From: Sneathia vaginalis
GTDB taxonomy: Bacteria; Fusobacteriota; Fusobacteriia; Fusobacteriales; Leptotrichiaceae
Reading direction: 5' to 3'
Length of the DNA: 64,000 nucleotides
NCBI RefSeq assembly: GCF_000973085.1
Contig: NZ_CP011280.1
Location: 1 to 64,000 of the forward strand
Under the pieces are notes generated by a model. That model was not told where the DNA came from. It did not search any database and saw only the letters and a list, made by a program, of their open reading frames with translations. Shown piece after piece: positions 53,583-62,939 of this stretch. Each line of letters starts with the position of its first letter. Position 1 is the first letter of the stretch. Position numbers and translations under genes: made by a program.

Positions 53583-55505
53583 CTATTTATATGATAAATA
53601 AGATTTTAAATCTTCTACATTTTGTATTTTATTTAAATCTTGTCCATTATCGATTATTTGTAAAATGTTATCAATTAATTCCCTTGAATCATCGCAATTA
53701 ATATGAACAAAAAACAATAATTTCACCCTTTTTCTTCCAGGGAATATTATAGGGTACTTAAGATATATGATATATACACCAGTTTTATAATTTTCATTTT
53801 CAACCTTTGCATGAGGTAGAGCAATATTTTTGGTAATTATCATATATGATCCATATTCATTGATAGTATCAATAATTTTATTTGCATAATCATCATTTAC
53901 AATGCCAAGTTCAACCATTTTTGAAACGCCATATCTTATAGTGTCTTCCCATGTATTAAATTTTATCTTACAGAATTCTATGTTATTAAAGTATTTCATT
54001 GAAATTGTCTCATACTTAAGGGTGTTAAATTCGTTTATTAGTGTTTGCCTTTGAATAACATCAATGTCATGATTTTCTTTTAGATTTAATAATAAATTTT
54101 CATAATTTAAACTATTATTTTTTATCTCAAATAAAGAATCTAATTTCTTTAATTCTTTATTTGTTAAGAATGGTGAAATTTTAATTTTATTTCCAAAATC
54201 GATGTTATCCACATCAATAGTTGAAATTAATATATCATATTCATTTATATCAATTTGTTTTAATTGCATAAGAGAGATAATATCAATCTTATTAAAATTG
54301 TATCTATTAGTTAGTTTATTGATTAATATCTTAGTAGTACCATAACCACCTACGCAAAGTAATAATACTTTCTTATAATTTTTACAGTTATTATTATTTC
54401 TTTCTATTGATGCTTCGAAATGTACTGCATAAAGTAAGATTTCTTCTATACTGAATTTTATTTGAAAAATATTTTCTATATACTCTATTTCTTTTTTTAC
54501 AACTTCAATTAACTTATTAGTCATAAATTCATCAAATAGGTAATTAAGATCACCTAATTTAATGTTTTTTTTACATCTATATATTGATTGTGGTATGTGA
54601 TTTTCAAGCCCTTTTAGCAAAAATTTATCTTGTATAAAAGGAATGTTTGTTGCTATAGACATATTATCTATGAAGTTTCGAGTTATGATTCTAAATTCTA
54701 TCCATTTGTCGGTTATAATATTGTCATAATTAGAAATTGTATTTATTATAAATCTATAAAATGCATTTATTTCATATTTATTAACGTTAAGTTCACTAAA
54801 TGCTAATACAATAGCGTTATATAGTTTTATATTACATATTTCATTATCAATATCTTTTTTTAAGGTTTTACCGTTTTTAATACGGACTATTAATACTAAA
54901 ATATATGTAAATACCAAATTATTATTTATCATATAATTAATATTTAGCTTATTATAAATATCAAGTGCTAAATTATATGATTCCATTATTAAATCTGGCA
55001 TCTTGTTATTCTTGTTCTCAAATACTACAGTTGATAATGTTTCAAATGCCTTTTTTCTTACATCTATTTCATTTCCATCTAAAAAATAATGACCATCAAA
55101 TTTTATTGAGATATTGTATAAAGTATCTTTTAATTTTATTAAATCTTTTTTTATTGTAGCTTTAGTTACAAATAAATCATTAGCTATTTTTGATAAACTT
55201 ATAAAATTTTCAGAAATTAGACATAAAAAAATGTAGTTAATTCTTTCTATAGAACTTAATTTCAAGCATTTATTCAAATAAGATAAAATATTGTTTGGAG
55301 TATCATTTAGTTTAAAATATATTTTTTTATTCTTTAAATAAATTTCTCCCCAGTTATGATTATTTAAAGTCATTGATAAAATATCTAATTCATATCTAAA
55401 TTTTCTTTCATTTAAATCTAAAACTTTTAAAATATGATAAGAATCAGTTATTTCATTTACACAAATTAAATCAAAAATTTTTATAGTTAACATATTTACT
55501 AGCAT
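53583..55505 (-). CDS. PRD-containing PTS regulator (LicR/MtlR type)
   Basis: A 640-residue regulator: N-terminal winged helices (about 10-170, including KIANDLFVTKATIKKDLIKLKD), two PRDs (about 180-380), an EIIB-like segment (VLLLCVGGYGTTKILINKL, Cys near 388) and a C-terminal EIIA-like domain with NIALPHAKVENENY near 555. Phosphorylation by the PTS is expected to control its activity. First gene of the operon; SD AAGGAG precedes the start. The closest family is LicR/MtlR activators. Confidence 0.88.
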   Translation of the reverse strand: MLVNMLTIKIFDLICVNEITDSYHILKVLDLNERKFRYELDILSMTLNNHNWGEIYLKNKKIYFKLNDTPNNILSYLNKCLKLSSIERINYIFLCLISENFISLSKIANDLFVTKATIKKDLIKLKDTLYNISIKFDGHYFLDGNEIDVRKKAFETLSTVVFENKNNKMPDLIMESYNLALDIYNKLNINYMINNNLVFTYILVLIVRIKNGKTLKKDIDNEICNIKLYNAIVLAFSELNVNKYEINAFYRFIINTISNYDNIITDKWIEFRIITRNFIDNMSIATNIPFIQDKFLLKGLENHIPQSIYRCKKNIKLGDLNYLFDEFMTNKLIEVVKKEIEYIENIFQIKFSIEEILLYAVHFEASIERNNNNCKNYKKVLLLCVGGYGTTKILINKLTNRYNFNKIDIISLMQLKQIDINEYDILISTIDVDNIDFGNKIKISPFLTNKELKKLDSLFEIKNNSLNYENLLLNLKENHDIDVIQRQTLINEFNTLKYETISMKYFNNIEFCKIKFNTWEDTIRYGVSKMVELGIVNDDYANKIIDTINEYGSYMIITKNIALPHAKVENENYKTGVYIIYLKYPIIFPGRKRVKLLFFVHINCDDSRELIDNILQIIDNGQDLNKIQNVEDLKSYLSYK

Positions 55506-55596
55506 ATCTGTCTCCTTATAATAAAGTTTACCTTACATGATATTAAATAAAAGATGAAATAATTAAAAAAAAATTACAAAAAATATACACCTATAA

Positions 55597-55622
55597 CAAA
55601 AAAAGAGGCTTTCGCCTCTTTT
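55597..55622 (-). terminator. Terminator of surface gene 55656-57878
   Basis: Perfect 9-bp stem AAAAGAGGC - TTTC - GCCTCTTTT flanked by A/T runs, usable on the minus strand. Confidence 0.85.
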
Positions 55623-55655
55623 CGACTATATATTAAATTTCCAATAAGAATTGGC

Positions 55656-57878
55656 TTATTTCCATTCGTATCTCATGTTTAATGAACCTTTAATACCTGT
55701 ATTCTTGTATCTAAATTCATTAAGTTCATTTAATCCGAATCTTACTGGTACTTCAACTGAACCTTTAACCTTTAATTCTTCTATAGGTTTGTATTCAACT
55801 GAAACCTTTGGTGCTAATACTAAGCTTGGATTGCATATTCCAGCATAGATATCAGCAAATGTAGTTGTAACATTTCCTTCTGGGCTTACAAATAATTTAT
55901 CATTTAATAACTTGAAGTCATATTTAGCACCAGCGTGTAATTTAACATATCCTGTTGTGTAAGCAGGTAATTTGAATAATTGATTATATCCAGAATGGTA
56001 TCTACCTGCAAATACACCATCAACAGTTAATGTTAAGTTCTTAACACCAGTATATTTAGCTCCTAATTTAGCACCGAAGTTAACTAGGTCTAATTTAGCG
56101 TTACCATATTCTTTATATCTTTCTACAAAATTTTTGTATTCTTCTTTAATATCTAATGCTTTTTTATAATCTTTTAAAGCTTTTTGAGCTTGTAAGTAAT
56201 CTGTATTAAGTAAATTTTCTGTTAGAGTTTTAGAATTTAAATCTCCAGTTGCGTTATAGACTAATTTACCAGTATTAGAATCTTTATTGAAATAGATTTT
56301 ATTGCTTTCAAAGTCAGTAACTTTACTTGCTTTCTTACGTTGTATTCCTACTTTAGCAAGAGCTCTATTAGTGTATGAACCATCCTTAGTTGAAGTTGTA
56401 GCAGTTTTAACTGCATCATTTACTAATTTATTCATATAAACAACAATATCTTTTGAAGACGCATTAGAAGCTAAGGTTATTTTTTTATCATATTTACCTT
56501 TAACTCTATTAATTTCATTAACTGCATTATTAACAGAAGTGAATAACGTATCACGTTCGTTTGTAAGTTTTGCTTTTTCGCTTGTGATATATTCTTTATT
56601 AGCGTATTTATAGTTTGAAATAGAGGTTAATGATGATGTTTTTTTATCAATAGAATCTATTTTTTCTAATTTATCAAATATTTCTTTTGTCTTTTGAATG
56701 ATTATATCTGCGTTTGCTTTATCACGTGAAGATGTTATTTTACCAAATTTTTCATTTATAGTTTTTTCTTCTTTATCTAATTCGGTACCATATGCATTTA
56801 GTGCATCATCGTAAATAGACTTAGCATCGTTATAAGCTCTCTTTTGTTCTTCTGTGATTTTTTCTAAATCTTCTTTAGCTTTATTATATTTATTTTTAAT
56901 ATCGTTTAGTCTATCAACGAATACTTTTGATATATCCTTAGTATCGCTTAATAAACTTTGTGAATATAAATCGTTAAGAGCATTTGCTGAATAATTACCT
57001 AATCCACCTTCATCAAAGTGTATATGTTGTACGAATGCTCCTGCTGTTAATTCTAGGTCTTTTACTCCTGTGTATTTAGCATCTAATTCATATGAGTGTG
57101 CATATGCGTCTTTGTTTAATTTGATTTGTCCATCTGTTAATAGGTCTTTAACATCTGATGTTCCATTTACTTGGTATCTGAAGTTTGCTTTACCTGTTAA
57201 CTTACTATCTTTTAATCCTGCATATGTTCCTTTTGCTGAAAGATCAACAAACTTAAATGCTTCTTCTTTTGCATATGTATGATTTAATTTTAAGCTTGCT
57301 TCTAGGTCTTCAAAGTTATTTAATTTCTTTGCTCCTAATTTTAATGTGTGTTCTGATGAAGCTGCTTTACCATATTCTCCATCTTTCTTTTCGAATGGGA
57401 ATGTAGTCTTTGAAGTTAATGATACTTCTGCACCATTACTGAAGCTATGAGCTAATTGTCCTTCTAATTCTACATTACCTTTTTTGAAGTTTAATGATCC
57501 ATCTGCTTCATATTTAGCTTTAGGATTTAATGTTCCTTTTACATATGATTTAATTCCAGAAAATTCTGGTAATTCATATTTAGCGTATACACTTGAGTTG
57601 TCTAATAAGTTTTCTGTATACATTTCAGTTGTTAAAGGTTTAACTTTAGATATTTCTTTAATATCTTTATTCTTTAATACTGCACCTAAAGTAAGTTTGT
57701 TAACTTTTACTTCACCTTTAACTGATAAATCGTTGATATCTCCATCAACAAATGTTTTACCATCTAATGTTTTGTTAAATCTTACTTCGCCGTCACCGTT
57801 TCCTTCTACGAAACCAGTAACATTAGCCATTGTTGTCATGCTGGCTATTATTCCTGCTAATAATATTGTTTTTTTCAT
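55656..57878 (-). CDS. Surface/outer-membrane family protein C with coiled-coil insert
   Basis: A 740-residue family member: signal peptide (MKKTILLAGIIASMTTMAN), beta-rich N-terminal part sharing long blocks with A and B (for example YGKAASSEHTLKLGAKKLNN), but lacking one segment of about 45 residues near 240 that A and B have. The coiled-coil insert (about 310-590) is again different, and the C-terminus ends MRYEWK. The first 60 residues differ more than the following 150. Function unknown. Confidence 0.87.
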   Translation of the reverse strand: MKKTILLAGIIASMTTMANVTGFVEGNGDGEVRFNKTLDGKTFVDGDINDLSVKGEVKVNKLTLGAVLKNKDIKEISKVKPLTTEMYTENLLDNSSVYAKYELPEFSGIKSYVKGTLNPKAKYEADGSLNFKKGNVELEGQLAHSFSNGAEVSLTSKTTFPFEKKDGEYGKAASSEHTLKLGAKKLNNFEDLEASLKLNHTYAKEEAFKFVDLSAKGTYAGLKDSKLTGKANFRYQVNGTSDVKDLLTDGQIKLNKDAYAHSYELDAKYTGVKDLELTAGAFVQHIHFDEGGLGNYSANALNDLYSQSLLSDTKDISKVFVDRLNDIKNKYNKAKEDLEKITEEQKRAYNDAKSIYDDALNAYGTELDKEEKTINEKFGKITSSRDKANADIIIQKTKEIFDKLEKIDSIDKKTSSLTSISNYKYANKEYITSEKAKLTNERDTLFTSVNNAVNEINRVKGKYDKKITLASNASSKDIVVYMNKLVNDAVKTATTSTKDGSYTNRALAKVGIQRKKASKVTDFESNKIYFNKDSNTGKLVYNATGDLNSKTLTENLLNTDYLQAQKALKDYKKALDIKEEYKNFVERYKEYGNAKLDLVNFGAKLGAKYTGVKNLTLTVDGVFAGRYHSGYNQLFKLPAYTTGYVKLHAGAKYDFKLLNDKLFVSPEGNVTTTFADIYAGICNPSLVLAPKVSVEYKPIEELKVKGSVEVPVRFGLNELNEFRYKNTGIKGSLNMRYEWK

Positions 57879-57921
57879 AATTGTTTTCTCCTTTTTTTAC
57901 ATATCTATAGTAGTCAAGTAT

Positions 57922-57927
57922 ATTATA
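57922..57927 (-). promoter_or_regulatory. -10 of surface gene C
   Basis: TATAAT on the minus strand, preceded by TTTTTTGGC and followed by ATACTTGACTACTATAG, the arrangement seen before the plus-strand family members. Confidence 0.7.
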
Positions 57928-58571
57928 GCCAAAAAAGTTGAAGAAAAAAGAAATAAAATAGAAAACAAGTGTTTAATACTTAACTGAAATATTTCACATA
58001 CAAACTATTCTTCTGTATAAACACATTTTATGACTACCATTTTTTTAACTTAATATATTTTTTTATTATTTTAAAAAAAGTTTTGAGTATTTTATGTGCT
58101 TTTGGGCTCTAATTTTTTTAAGTTGAATTTTCACTATATCATACATTCTTACTATCTATACATTTTTTTGGGTACATATCACTTTTAGGGGGATAAAAGT
58201 AGAACATATTAGTGTTCTACACATATTTTTTTGCATTTTTTTAAATAAGCTACGTTTAATGTCCGACATTATGCTGATTTAAAAAATATGATATATCTTT
58301 TTCTTTGTGTGTCATATTATTTAAAAAAATGCTAAATACACAGTATTTATTCAATATATCTGCTTATTATACCTGATTTTACAAAAAAATACATTAATGA
58401 AAAATTTAACCACTTTATACTTTACATTTGTTACCATTAATTTTTACTTTGTATAAAGGGACTACAGACGATAAATTTTTTTGTTCTAAAAAAATTTTGT
58501 TTTTGGTTAATAAAGTGTACTTGAGTTATAGAGTGCGTAAAATATACATAAGGTTGAGATAGTATAATAGT

Positions 58572-58653
58572 CAGGTTAAAAAACTATTTTAAATAAAAAT
58601 AAAAAGTTCTTTCATTTCTTGTATATATAGCTACAATATACTTGACTACTATA
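58572..58653 (+). promoter_or_regulatory. Promoter region of surface gene D
   Basis: Box CAGGTTAAAAAACTATTT at 58572-58589, then TACAAT at 58632-58637 followed by ATACTTGACTACTATA. No uninterrupted T tract here, unlike at 62915. Confidence 0.65.
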
Positions 58654-58689
58654 TAAATATATTAAATTTTTGATAAGAGGAGAGATATT

Positions 58690-60294
58690 ATGAAAAAAAC
58701 AATATTATTAGCAAGCCTTGTTGCATCTATAACTACATTAGCTGCAACTGAAGGTCATGTTAATTACACATTTAAAGGTGAAATAAATTCTACTTATAAT
58801 CACGCTAAAAAAGCTTCAACTAACGAATTCAAAGTTCCTGAAACTTTTGTTGAAACTGAAGTTAAAGTTAAAGGTTCTGGTTTAAGCTTTGGTGGAGAAT
58901 TCAAAGCTAAAGATATTGAATTAGGTAAAGATGCTAAAACAAATGCAGATAAAGTTGTTAAAAAAGCAAACTTTTTAAATCACTCTAATGTTTTTGCTAA
59001 ATATGAATTACCAGAAATAAAGGGTGTTAAATCATTCGTAAAAGCAACAGTTAAACCTGAATTTGTTGATGGTGAAACTGATAATTACAAATTCGGTGGA
59101 TCAGCAGAACTTGAAGGACAAGCAAGCTACAAATATGATGCATTAACATTTGGTTTAAACTCAAAGACTAACTTCCCATTTGCAAAATCAGCAGGTAATG
59201 ATAATTATGGAAAAGATGTTAAATCAACTCACAAAGTATTTGTAGAAAGTGAAACAGATAAAGACGTATTTGTTAAAGGATTAAAAGACGTAAAAGCAAA
59301 TGTTGAAATTAAACATGACTACAGAAAACTTGAAGAACAAAATCCAAAAGCTGCAAAAGCTGTAGATTACGTTAAAGGTGAAGTATCAGCAAAATATGAT
59401 GCTATTAAAGACTTCGCTGTTGAAGGTAAAGCAGGATTTAAAGTTAATGTTTCTAAATTCCTTGTTTCAAACGATGATTACTTTAAAGAAGATAAAGATG
59501 GACACGATGTTATCTTAGGTGGGGTTAAATTAAATCATTACTTAGATAAATTTGATGGTACAGATTGGATTAGAAAAGTAACTGGTTTACACAGAGAATA
59601 TGCAAATGTTAAATTAACATATACAGGTGTTAAAGGATTAACATTATCAGCTAACCCATTTGTAGACTATACAGAAGGATACAGAAAATATGATAATAAT
59701 AGCCATAAAGTTGTTGAAAATGCACACTTAATTATGTTTGGTACATCATTAGATGCTAAATATGTATTATTAAACGACAAGTTAACATTAACTGGTAATG
59801 TACTATTATCTGGTGTTAGAGATGTTAAGACTAACACAACTAAGACTATTAAAAATAGAGGAGTTTATGTAGCTAAATTAGGTGCTAAATACGATTATGC
59901 TATTAATTCTAAATTAACTGTAAGTCCTGAATTCACAGTAAGCTCAGCTGTACTTACAGATGATTATTTAGCTAATAATAAAGCAGGGTTCGTTACATTA
60001 AAACCAGAAGTAAATGCTGTTTACAAAGCAACTGATAAGTTAGAATTAAAAGGTGGATTAAGCTTAAGTGCTAACTTCGATAAAATTAAGAAAAATAACA
60101 ACAAACTTGTAGGTACTAAGGAATTAGAACTTAAACCAAGTGCTTCATTAGTATACAAACCAGTAGAAGGATTAGAAGTTAATAATAAGGTTGAATTACC
60201 AGTTAAATTTGGTGAAAAGACTACTGATAAATCTCTTGAATATAAAGGTCTAGATGTTAAGACTGAATTAAACATCAAATATTCATGGAAATAA
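58690..60294 (+). CDS. Surface/outer-membrane family protein D (short type)
   Basis: A 534-residue family member without the coiled-coil insert. Signal peptide MKKTILLASLVASITTLAA, then PETFVETEVKVKGSGLSFGGEF, SNVFAKYELPEIKGVKSFVKATVKPEF and repeated strand pairs such as KLTYTGVKGLTLSANPF and KYDYAINSKLTVSPEFTV, ending IKYSWK. The alternating pattern and aromatic near-terminal residue fit an outer-membrane barrel of many strands. SD GAGGAGAG lies in front of the start. Function unknown. Confidence 0.87.
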   Translation: MKKTILLASLVASITTLAATEGHVNYTFKGEINSTYNHAKKASTNEFKVPETFVETEVKVKGSGLSFGGEFKAKDIELGKDAKTNADKVVKKANFLNHSNVFAKYELPEIKGVKSFVKATVKPEFVDGETDNYKFGGSAELEGQASYKYDALTFGLNSKTNFPFAKSAGNDNYGKDVKSTHKVFVESETDKDVFVKGLKDVKANVEIKHDYRKLEEQNPKAAKAVDYVKGEVSAKYDAIKDFAVEGKAGFKVNVSKFLVSNDDYFKEDKDGHDVILGGVKLNHYLDKFDGTDWIRKVTGLHREYANVKLTYTGVKGLTLSANPFVDYTEGYRKYDNNSHKVVENAHLIMFGTSLDAKYVLLNDKLTLTGNVLLSGVRDVKTNTTKTIKNRGVYVAKLGAKYDYAINSKLTVSPEFTVSSAVLTDDYLANNKAGFVTLKPEVNAVYKATDKLELKGGLSLSANFDKIKKNNNKLVGTKELELKPSASLVYKPVEGLEVNNKVELPVKFGEKTTDKSLEYKGLDVKTELNIKYSWK

Positions 60295-60309
60295 TTGAAT
60301 AAATTTTTT

Positions 60310-60346
60310 AAAGATTAACCTTGGTAGGGGTTAATCTTTTTTTTTT
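60310..60346 (+). terminator. Terminator of surface gene D
   Basis: AAAGATTAACC - loop - GGTTAATCTTT followed by a T run of about ten. Confidence 0.9.
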
Positions 60347-60350
60347 ACAC

Positions 60351-60379
60351 TTGATTTCTCATAAATTCTCTTCTACAAT
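60351..60379 (+). promoter_or_regulatory. Promoter of the 60418 gene
   Basis: TTGATT (60351-60356), 17-bp spacer, TACAAT (60374-60379). The spacer contains the left arm of a 14-bp inverted repeat whose right arm covers the start codon. Confidence 0.65.
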
Positions 60380-60422
60380 ATGTTAATTTTTAGGCGGGGC
60401 GGGAAGGTAGAGAATTTATGAG
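60358..60422. repeat. 14-bp inverted repeat spanning promoter and start codon
   Basis: CTCATAAATTCTCT (60358-60371) and its exact reverse complement (60409-60422), separated by 37 bp. The right arm includes the ATG at 60418-60420; the left arm lies between the -35 and -10. Confidence 0.85.
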
Positions 60423-61032
60423 GAAAAAATTATTGATGATAATTATTGCTGTTTTACCGATACTATGTTTTGGTGAACTTTCAGTTGATACAACGTTGTA
60501 TTTTAATAAAAAGATAGGTAAAACGGAACATATACTTAAAAATTCAGTTAAATTTGAAAAAGAAAATACTGTATTAGGTATTGAATTAGATACGTATAAG
60601 CAGAGGAGTATTCTAAGCGGATATATTGGTTATACAACTAATATAGATAAGTTAGCAATTACTAATGCAGTGGGGTATAAGTCACGGGGATATTACAATT
60701 TAAATGTGAGATATATGGGATTAATTAAACCGTATATAGACTTAAAGGTGTATCCGTTTGATGATGCTTGTATAGTTGAGTTAGGAACGGCTATGGAGAA
60801 GAAAATAGAGGACACAAACTTAGAATTAAGTTTAAGTACTAGTATTTTAAAGAATAGAAAAATATCAAAAGTAGGTACAAATGTATCTCTTAAAGTCTAT
60901 AGAGAACAAGATTTATCTAGTAATATTAGGGCTAAATATGGGATTAAAGCTATGTTGGATAATTCAAATCCAAGTTTAGCCATATTTTATGGAATTAGTG
61001 TAAGATAATGTAAAAGAAGCTCCGCCTAAAAA
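60387..61032. repeat. GC-rich inverted repeats flanking the 60418 gene
   Basis: TTTTTAGGCGGGGC (60387-60400) and, inverted at 61019-61032, TTTTTAGGCGGAGC: 13 of 14 positions match. They frame the gene and are the most GC-rich short stretches in this intergenic sequence. Confidence 0.7.
60418..61008 (+). CDS. Small secreted, beta-rich protein
   Basis: A 196-residue protein with signal peptide (MRKKLLMIIIAVLPILCFG) followed by regular short strands (ELSVDTTLYFNKKIG, RSILSGYIGYTTNIDKLAI, YYNLNVRYMGLIKPYIDLKVYP) and ending FYGISVR. It looks like a small outer-membrane barrel of about eight strands but shows no clear identity with the large family except general style. Base composition is slightly less AT-biased and uses codons such as CGG. 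SD GGAAGG precedes the start. Function unknown. Confidence 0.75.
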   Translation: MRKKLLMIIIAVLPILCFGELSVDTTLYFNKKIGKTEHILKNSVKFEKENTVLGIELDTYKQRSILSGYIGYTTNIDKLAITNAVGYKSRGYYNLNVRYMGLIKPYIDLKVYPFDDACIVELGTAMEKKIEDTNLELSLSTSILKNRKISKVGTNVSLKVYREQDLSSNIRAKYGIKAMLDNSNPSLAIFYGISVR

Positions 61033-61129
61033 GATAATGTTTTTAATTAATATTTTTGATGTGTAGTTAAAAAAGTATTAATTAAAATATATTAATGAAT
61101 TTCATACTTTAATTACACTGTATTCAGTT

Positions 61130-61194
61130 AGGTTAAAAAAATAGGCGAACATTTAGTAAAAATGTCCTTATTTTTTTATTTTTTTTGTTAAAAT
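61130..61194 (+). promoter_or_regulatory. Promoter region of surface gene E
   Basis: AGGTTAAAAAAAT (61130-61142), a T tract interrupted by one A (T7-A-T8, 61171-61186), then TAAAAT (61189-61194) followed by ATACTTGACTATTTATAG. Confidence 0.65.
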
Positions 61195-61232
61195 ATACTT
61201 GACTATTTATAGAAACATAAAGGAGAAAAATC

Positions 61233-62705
61233 ATGAAAAAGACATTATTACTAACTAGCTTAGTTGCATCAATGGTTGCAATGGCTGGAACAACTGGATC
61301 AGTAAAATCATTTGCTGAATCAGAAGCTAAATTTGAAACAAGAAAATCTGTTTCAGAAACTGATCTAAAAAGAATAGAAACAGAAACAATAAAGAGTTAT
61401 AAAGTTGAAAAAATTGGAGTAGAAACTGAAGTTAAGGTTAAAGGATCAGGATTAAGTTTTGGTGGAACATTCCAAGCTAAAGACCTTAAATTAGGTGAAG
61501 TTAAAAAAGTTAACTACTTAAATCACTCAAGTGTATGGTCTAAATATGAATTACCTGAACTAAAAGGTGTTAAGACTTATGTTAAAGCAACTGTAAGTCC
61601 TAAATTTGCAGATGAAAAAGAAGGACAAGAAGATAATTACAAATTCAATGGATCAGCAGAACTTGAAGGACAAGTAAGCTACAAATATGATGTATTAACA
61701 TTTGGTTTAAATTCAAAGACTAACTTCCCATTTGCAAAATCAGAAAATAATGATGATTATGGAAAAGATGTTAAGTCAACTCACAAAGTATTTGTTGAAA
61801 GCGAAGAAAAGAAAGATGTATTCGTTAAAGGATTAAAAGATGTAAAAGCAAACGTTGAAATTAAACATGACTATGCAAAAACAGTTACAAAAGCTGGAGA
61901 TAGAGTAGACTATGTTTCAGGTGAAGCATCAGCAAAATATGATGGTGTAAAAGATCTTGAACTTGAAGGTAAAGTTGCATTTAAGAAAAACTTTAAATCT
62001 GGTGAAAAGATTGGAGACTATGAAGTTTTAGGAACTAAACTATTTAAAGAAGTACCTGCTAGATATATACACTCATATGAATTAAAAGGAACATACACAG
62101 GTGTTAAACACTTATCATTATCTGCAAAACCATTTGCTGTTCATGTAAATGTTGCAAAAGAAGTTACACAAGATAATAAATTAAAAAGAAATGACTTTGT
62201 TTTATACGGTGTAGAACTTGGTGCAGAATACAAGATGTTAAATGACAAATTAACATTAACAGGTAAATCATTACTTGCAGGTGTACATCATAAAACAATA
62301 GATGAAACAGCAAGTCAAGAAGCTAAAAAAATAGTTAAAGAAAATTTTGGACATTTTATATTTGATGCAAATGCTAAATATGACTATAACGTAACAGATA
62401 AATTTACAGTAAGTCCTGAAGCTGGTGCTAACTTATATTTATATGTTTCTAAATCAGAAACACCAGATAAATTAGATACTGAACCTACATTAACACTAAC
62501 ACCAAAAGTATCAGCTGAATACAAACCAACTGACACATTAACATTAAAAGGTAGTGTAGAAGTACCAGTTAAATTTGGTATAGTTACTAAATCATTCGAA
62601 AAAAAATCAAGTGGTGAATATGATCAATTCAAACCAGTTGATGGATTTGGATATTATTCAACTTCAATTAAGACAAGCTTAAACTTAAAATATGAATGGA
62701 AATAG
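61233..62705 (+). CDS. Surface/outer-membrane family protein E (short type)
   Basis: A 490-residue family member without a coiled-coil insert: signal peptide MKKTLLLTSLVASMVAMAG, the conserved VETEVKVKGSGLSFGG and SSVWSKYELPELKGVKTYVKATVSPKF blocks, a charged middle and C-terminal strand pairs ending LKYEWK. From about residue 101 it is identical at DNA level to the partial gene F as far as F can be read. SD AAGGAG precedes the start. Function unknown. Confidence 0.87.
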   Translation: MKKTLLLTSLVASMVAMAGTTGSVKSFAESEAKFETRKSVSETDLKRIETETIKSYKVEKIGVETEVKVKGSGLSFGGTFQAKDLKLGEVKKVNYLNHSSVWSKYELPELKGVKTYVKATVSPKFADEKEGQEDNYKFNGSAELEGQVSYKYDVLTFGLNSKTNFPFAKSENNDDYGKDVKSTHKVFVESEEKKDVFVKGLKDVKANVEIKHDYAKTVTKAGDRVDYVSGEASAKYDGVKDLELEGKVAFKKNFKSGEKIGDYEVLGTKLFKEVPARYIHSYELKGTYTGVKHLSLSAKPFAVHVNVAKEVTQDNKLKRNDFVLYGVELGAEYKMLNDKLTLTGKSLLAGVHHKTIDETASQEAKKIVKENFGHFIFDANAKYDYNVTDKFTVSPEAGANLYLYVSKSETPDKLDTEPTLTLTPKVSAEYKPTDTLTLKGSVEVPVKFGIVTKSFEKKSSGEYDQFKPVDGFGYYSTSIKTSLNLKYEWK

Positions 62706-62728
62706 TTATCAACATGTTTGATATATAA

Positions 62729-62761
62729 TACCCCTTGGGATTAGTCACCTGAGGGGTTTTT
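62729..62761 (+). terminator. Terminator of surface gene E
   Basis: ACCCCT ... AGGGGT hairpin (with additional inner pairing TGGG/CACC) followed by five Ts. Confidence 0.8.
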
Positions 62762-62810
62762 GATTGTTGTAAACAAAAAATATTTGATCCCTTTTTATTT
62801 ATTTTACATT

Positions 62811-62939
62811 TTGGTTAAAAAATAATAATGCCATATTGTTATTGAAAATTATACATTTTCTTTAGGTGAAATAATGTAAGTTAAAAAATAAACATACATT
62901 TAATGAAAATGTCCTTTTTTTTTTTTTTTTGGCTAAAAT
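62811..62939 (+). promoter_or_regulatory. Promoter region of surface gene F with T16 tract
   Basis: Two boxes, TTGGTTAAAAAATAAT (62811-62826) and AAGTTAAAAAATAAAC (62878-62893), then 16 uninterrupted Ts (62915-62930), GGC, TAAAAT (62934-62939) and ATACTTGACTACTATAG. The T run ends three bases before the -10, exactly as at 16837-16860. Confidence 0.7.

Larger units (their letters stand above)
57879..58689. other. Long divergent intergenic region (811 bp)
   Basis: No convincing gene on either strand. It holds the minus-strand promoter of surface gene C (TATAAT 57922-57927 followed by ATACTTGACTACTATAG) with an AAGTTAAAAAAATGG box at 58037-58051; the plus-strand promoter of the 58690 gene (TACAAT 58632-58637, then ATACTTGACTACTATA) with CAGGTTAAAAAACT at 58572-58585; and a perfect 8-bp inverted repeat GTAGAACA - TATTAG - TGTTCTAC at 58199-58220. 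The remainder is T-rich with no clear signal. Confidence 0.7.
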
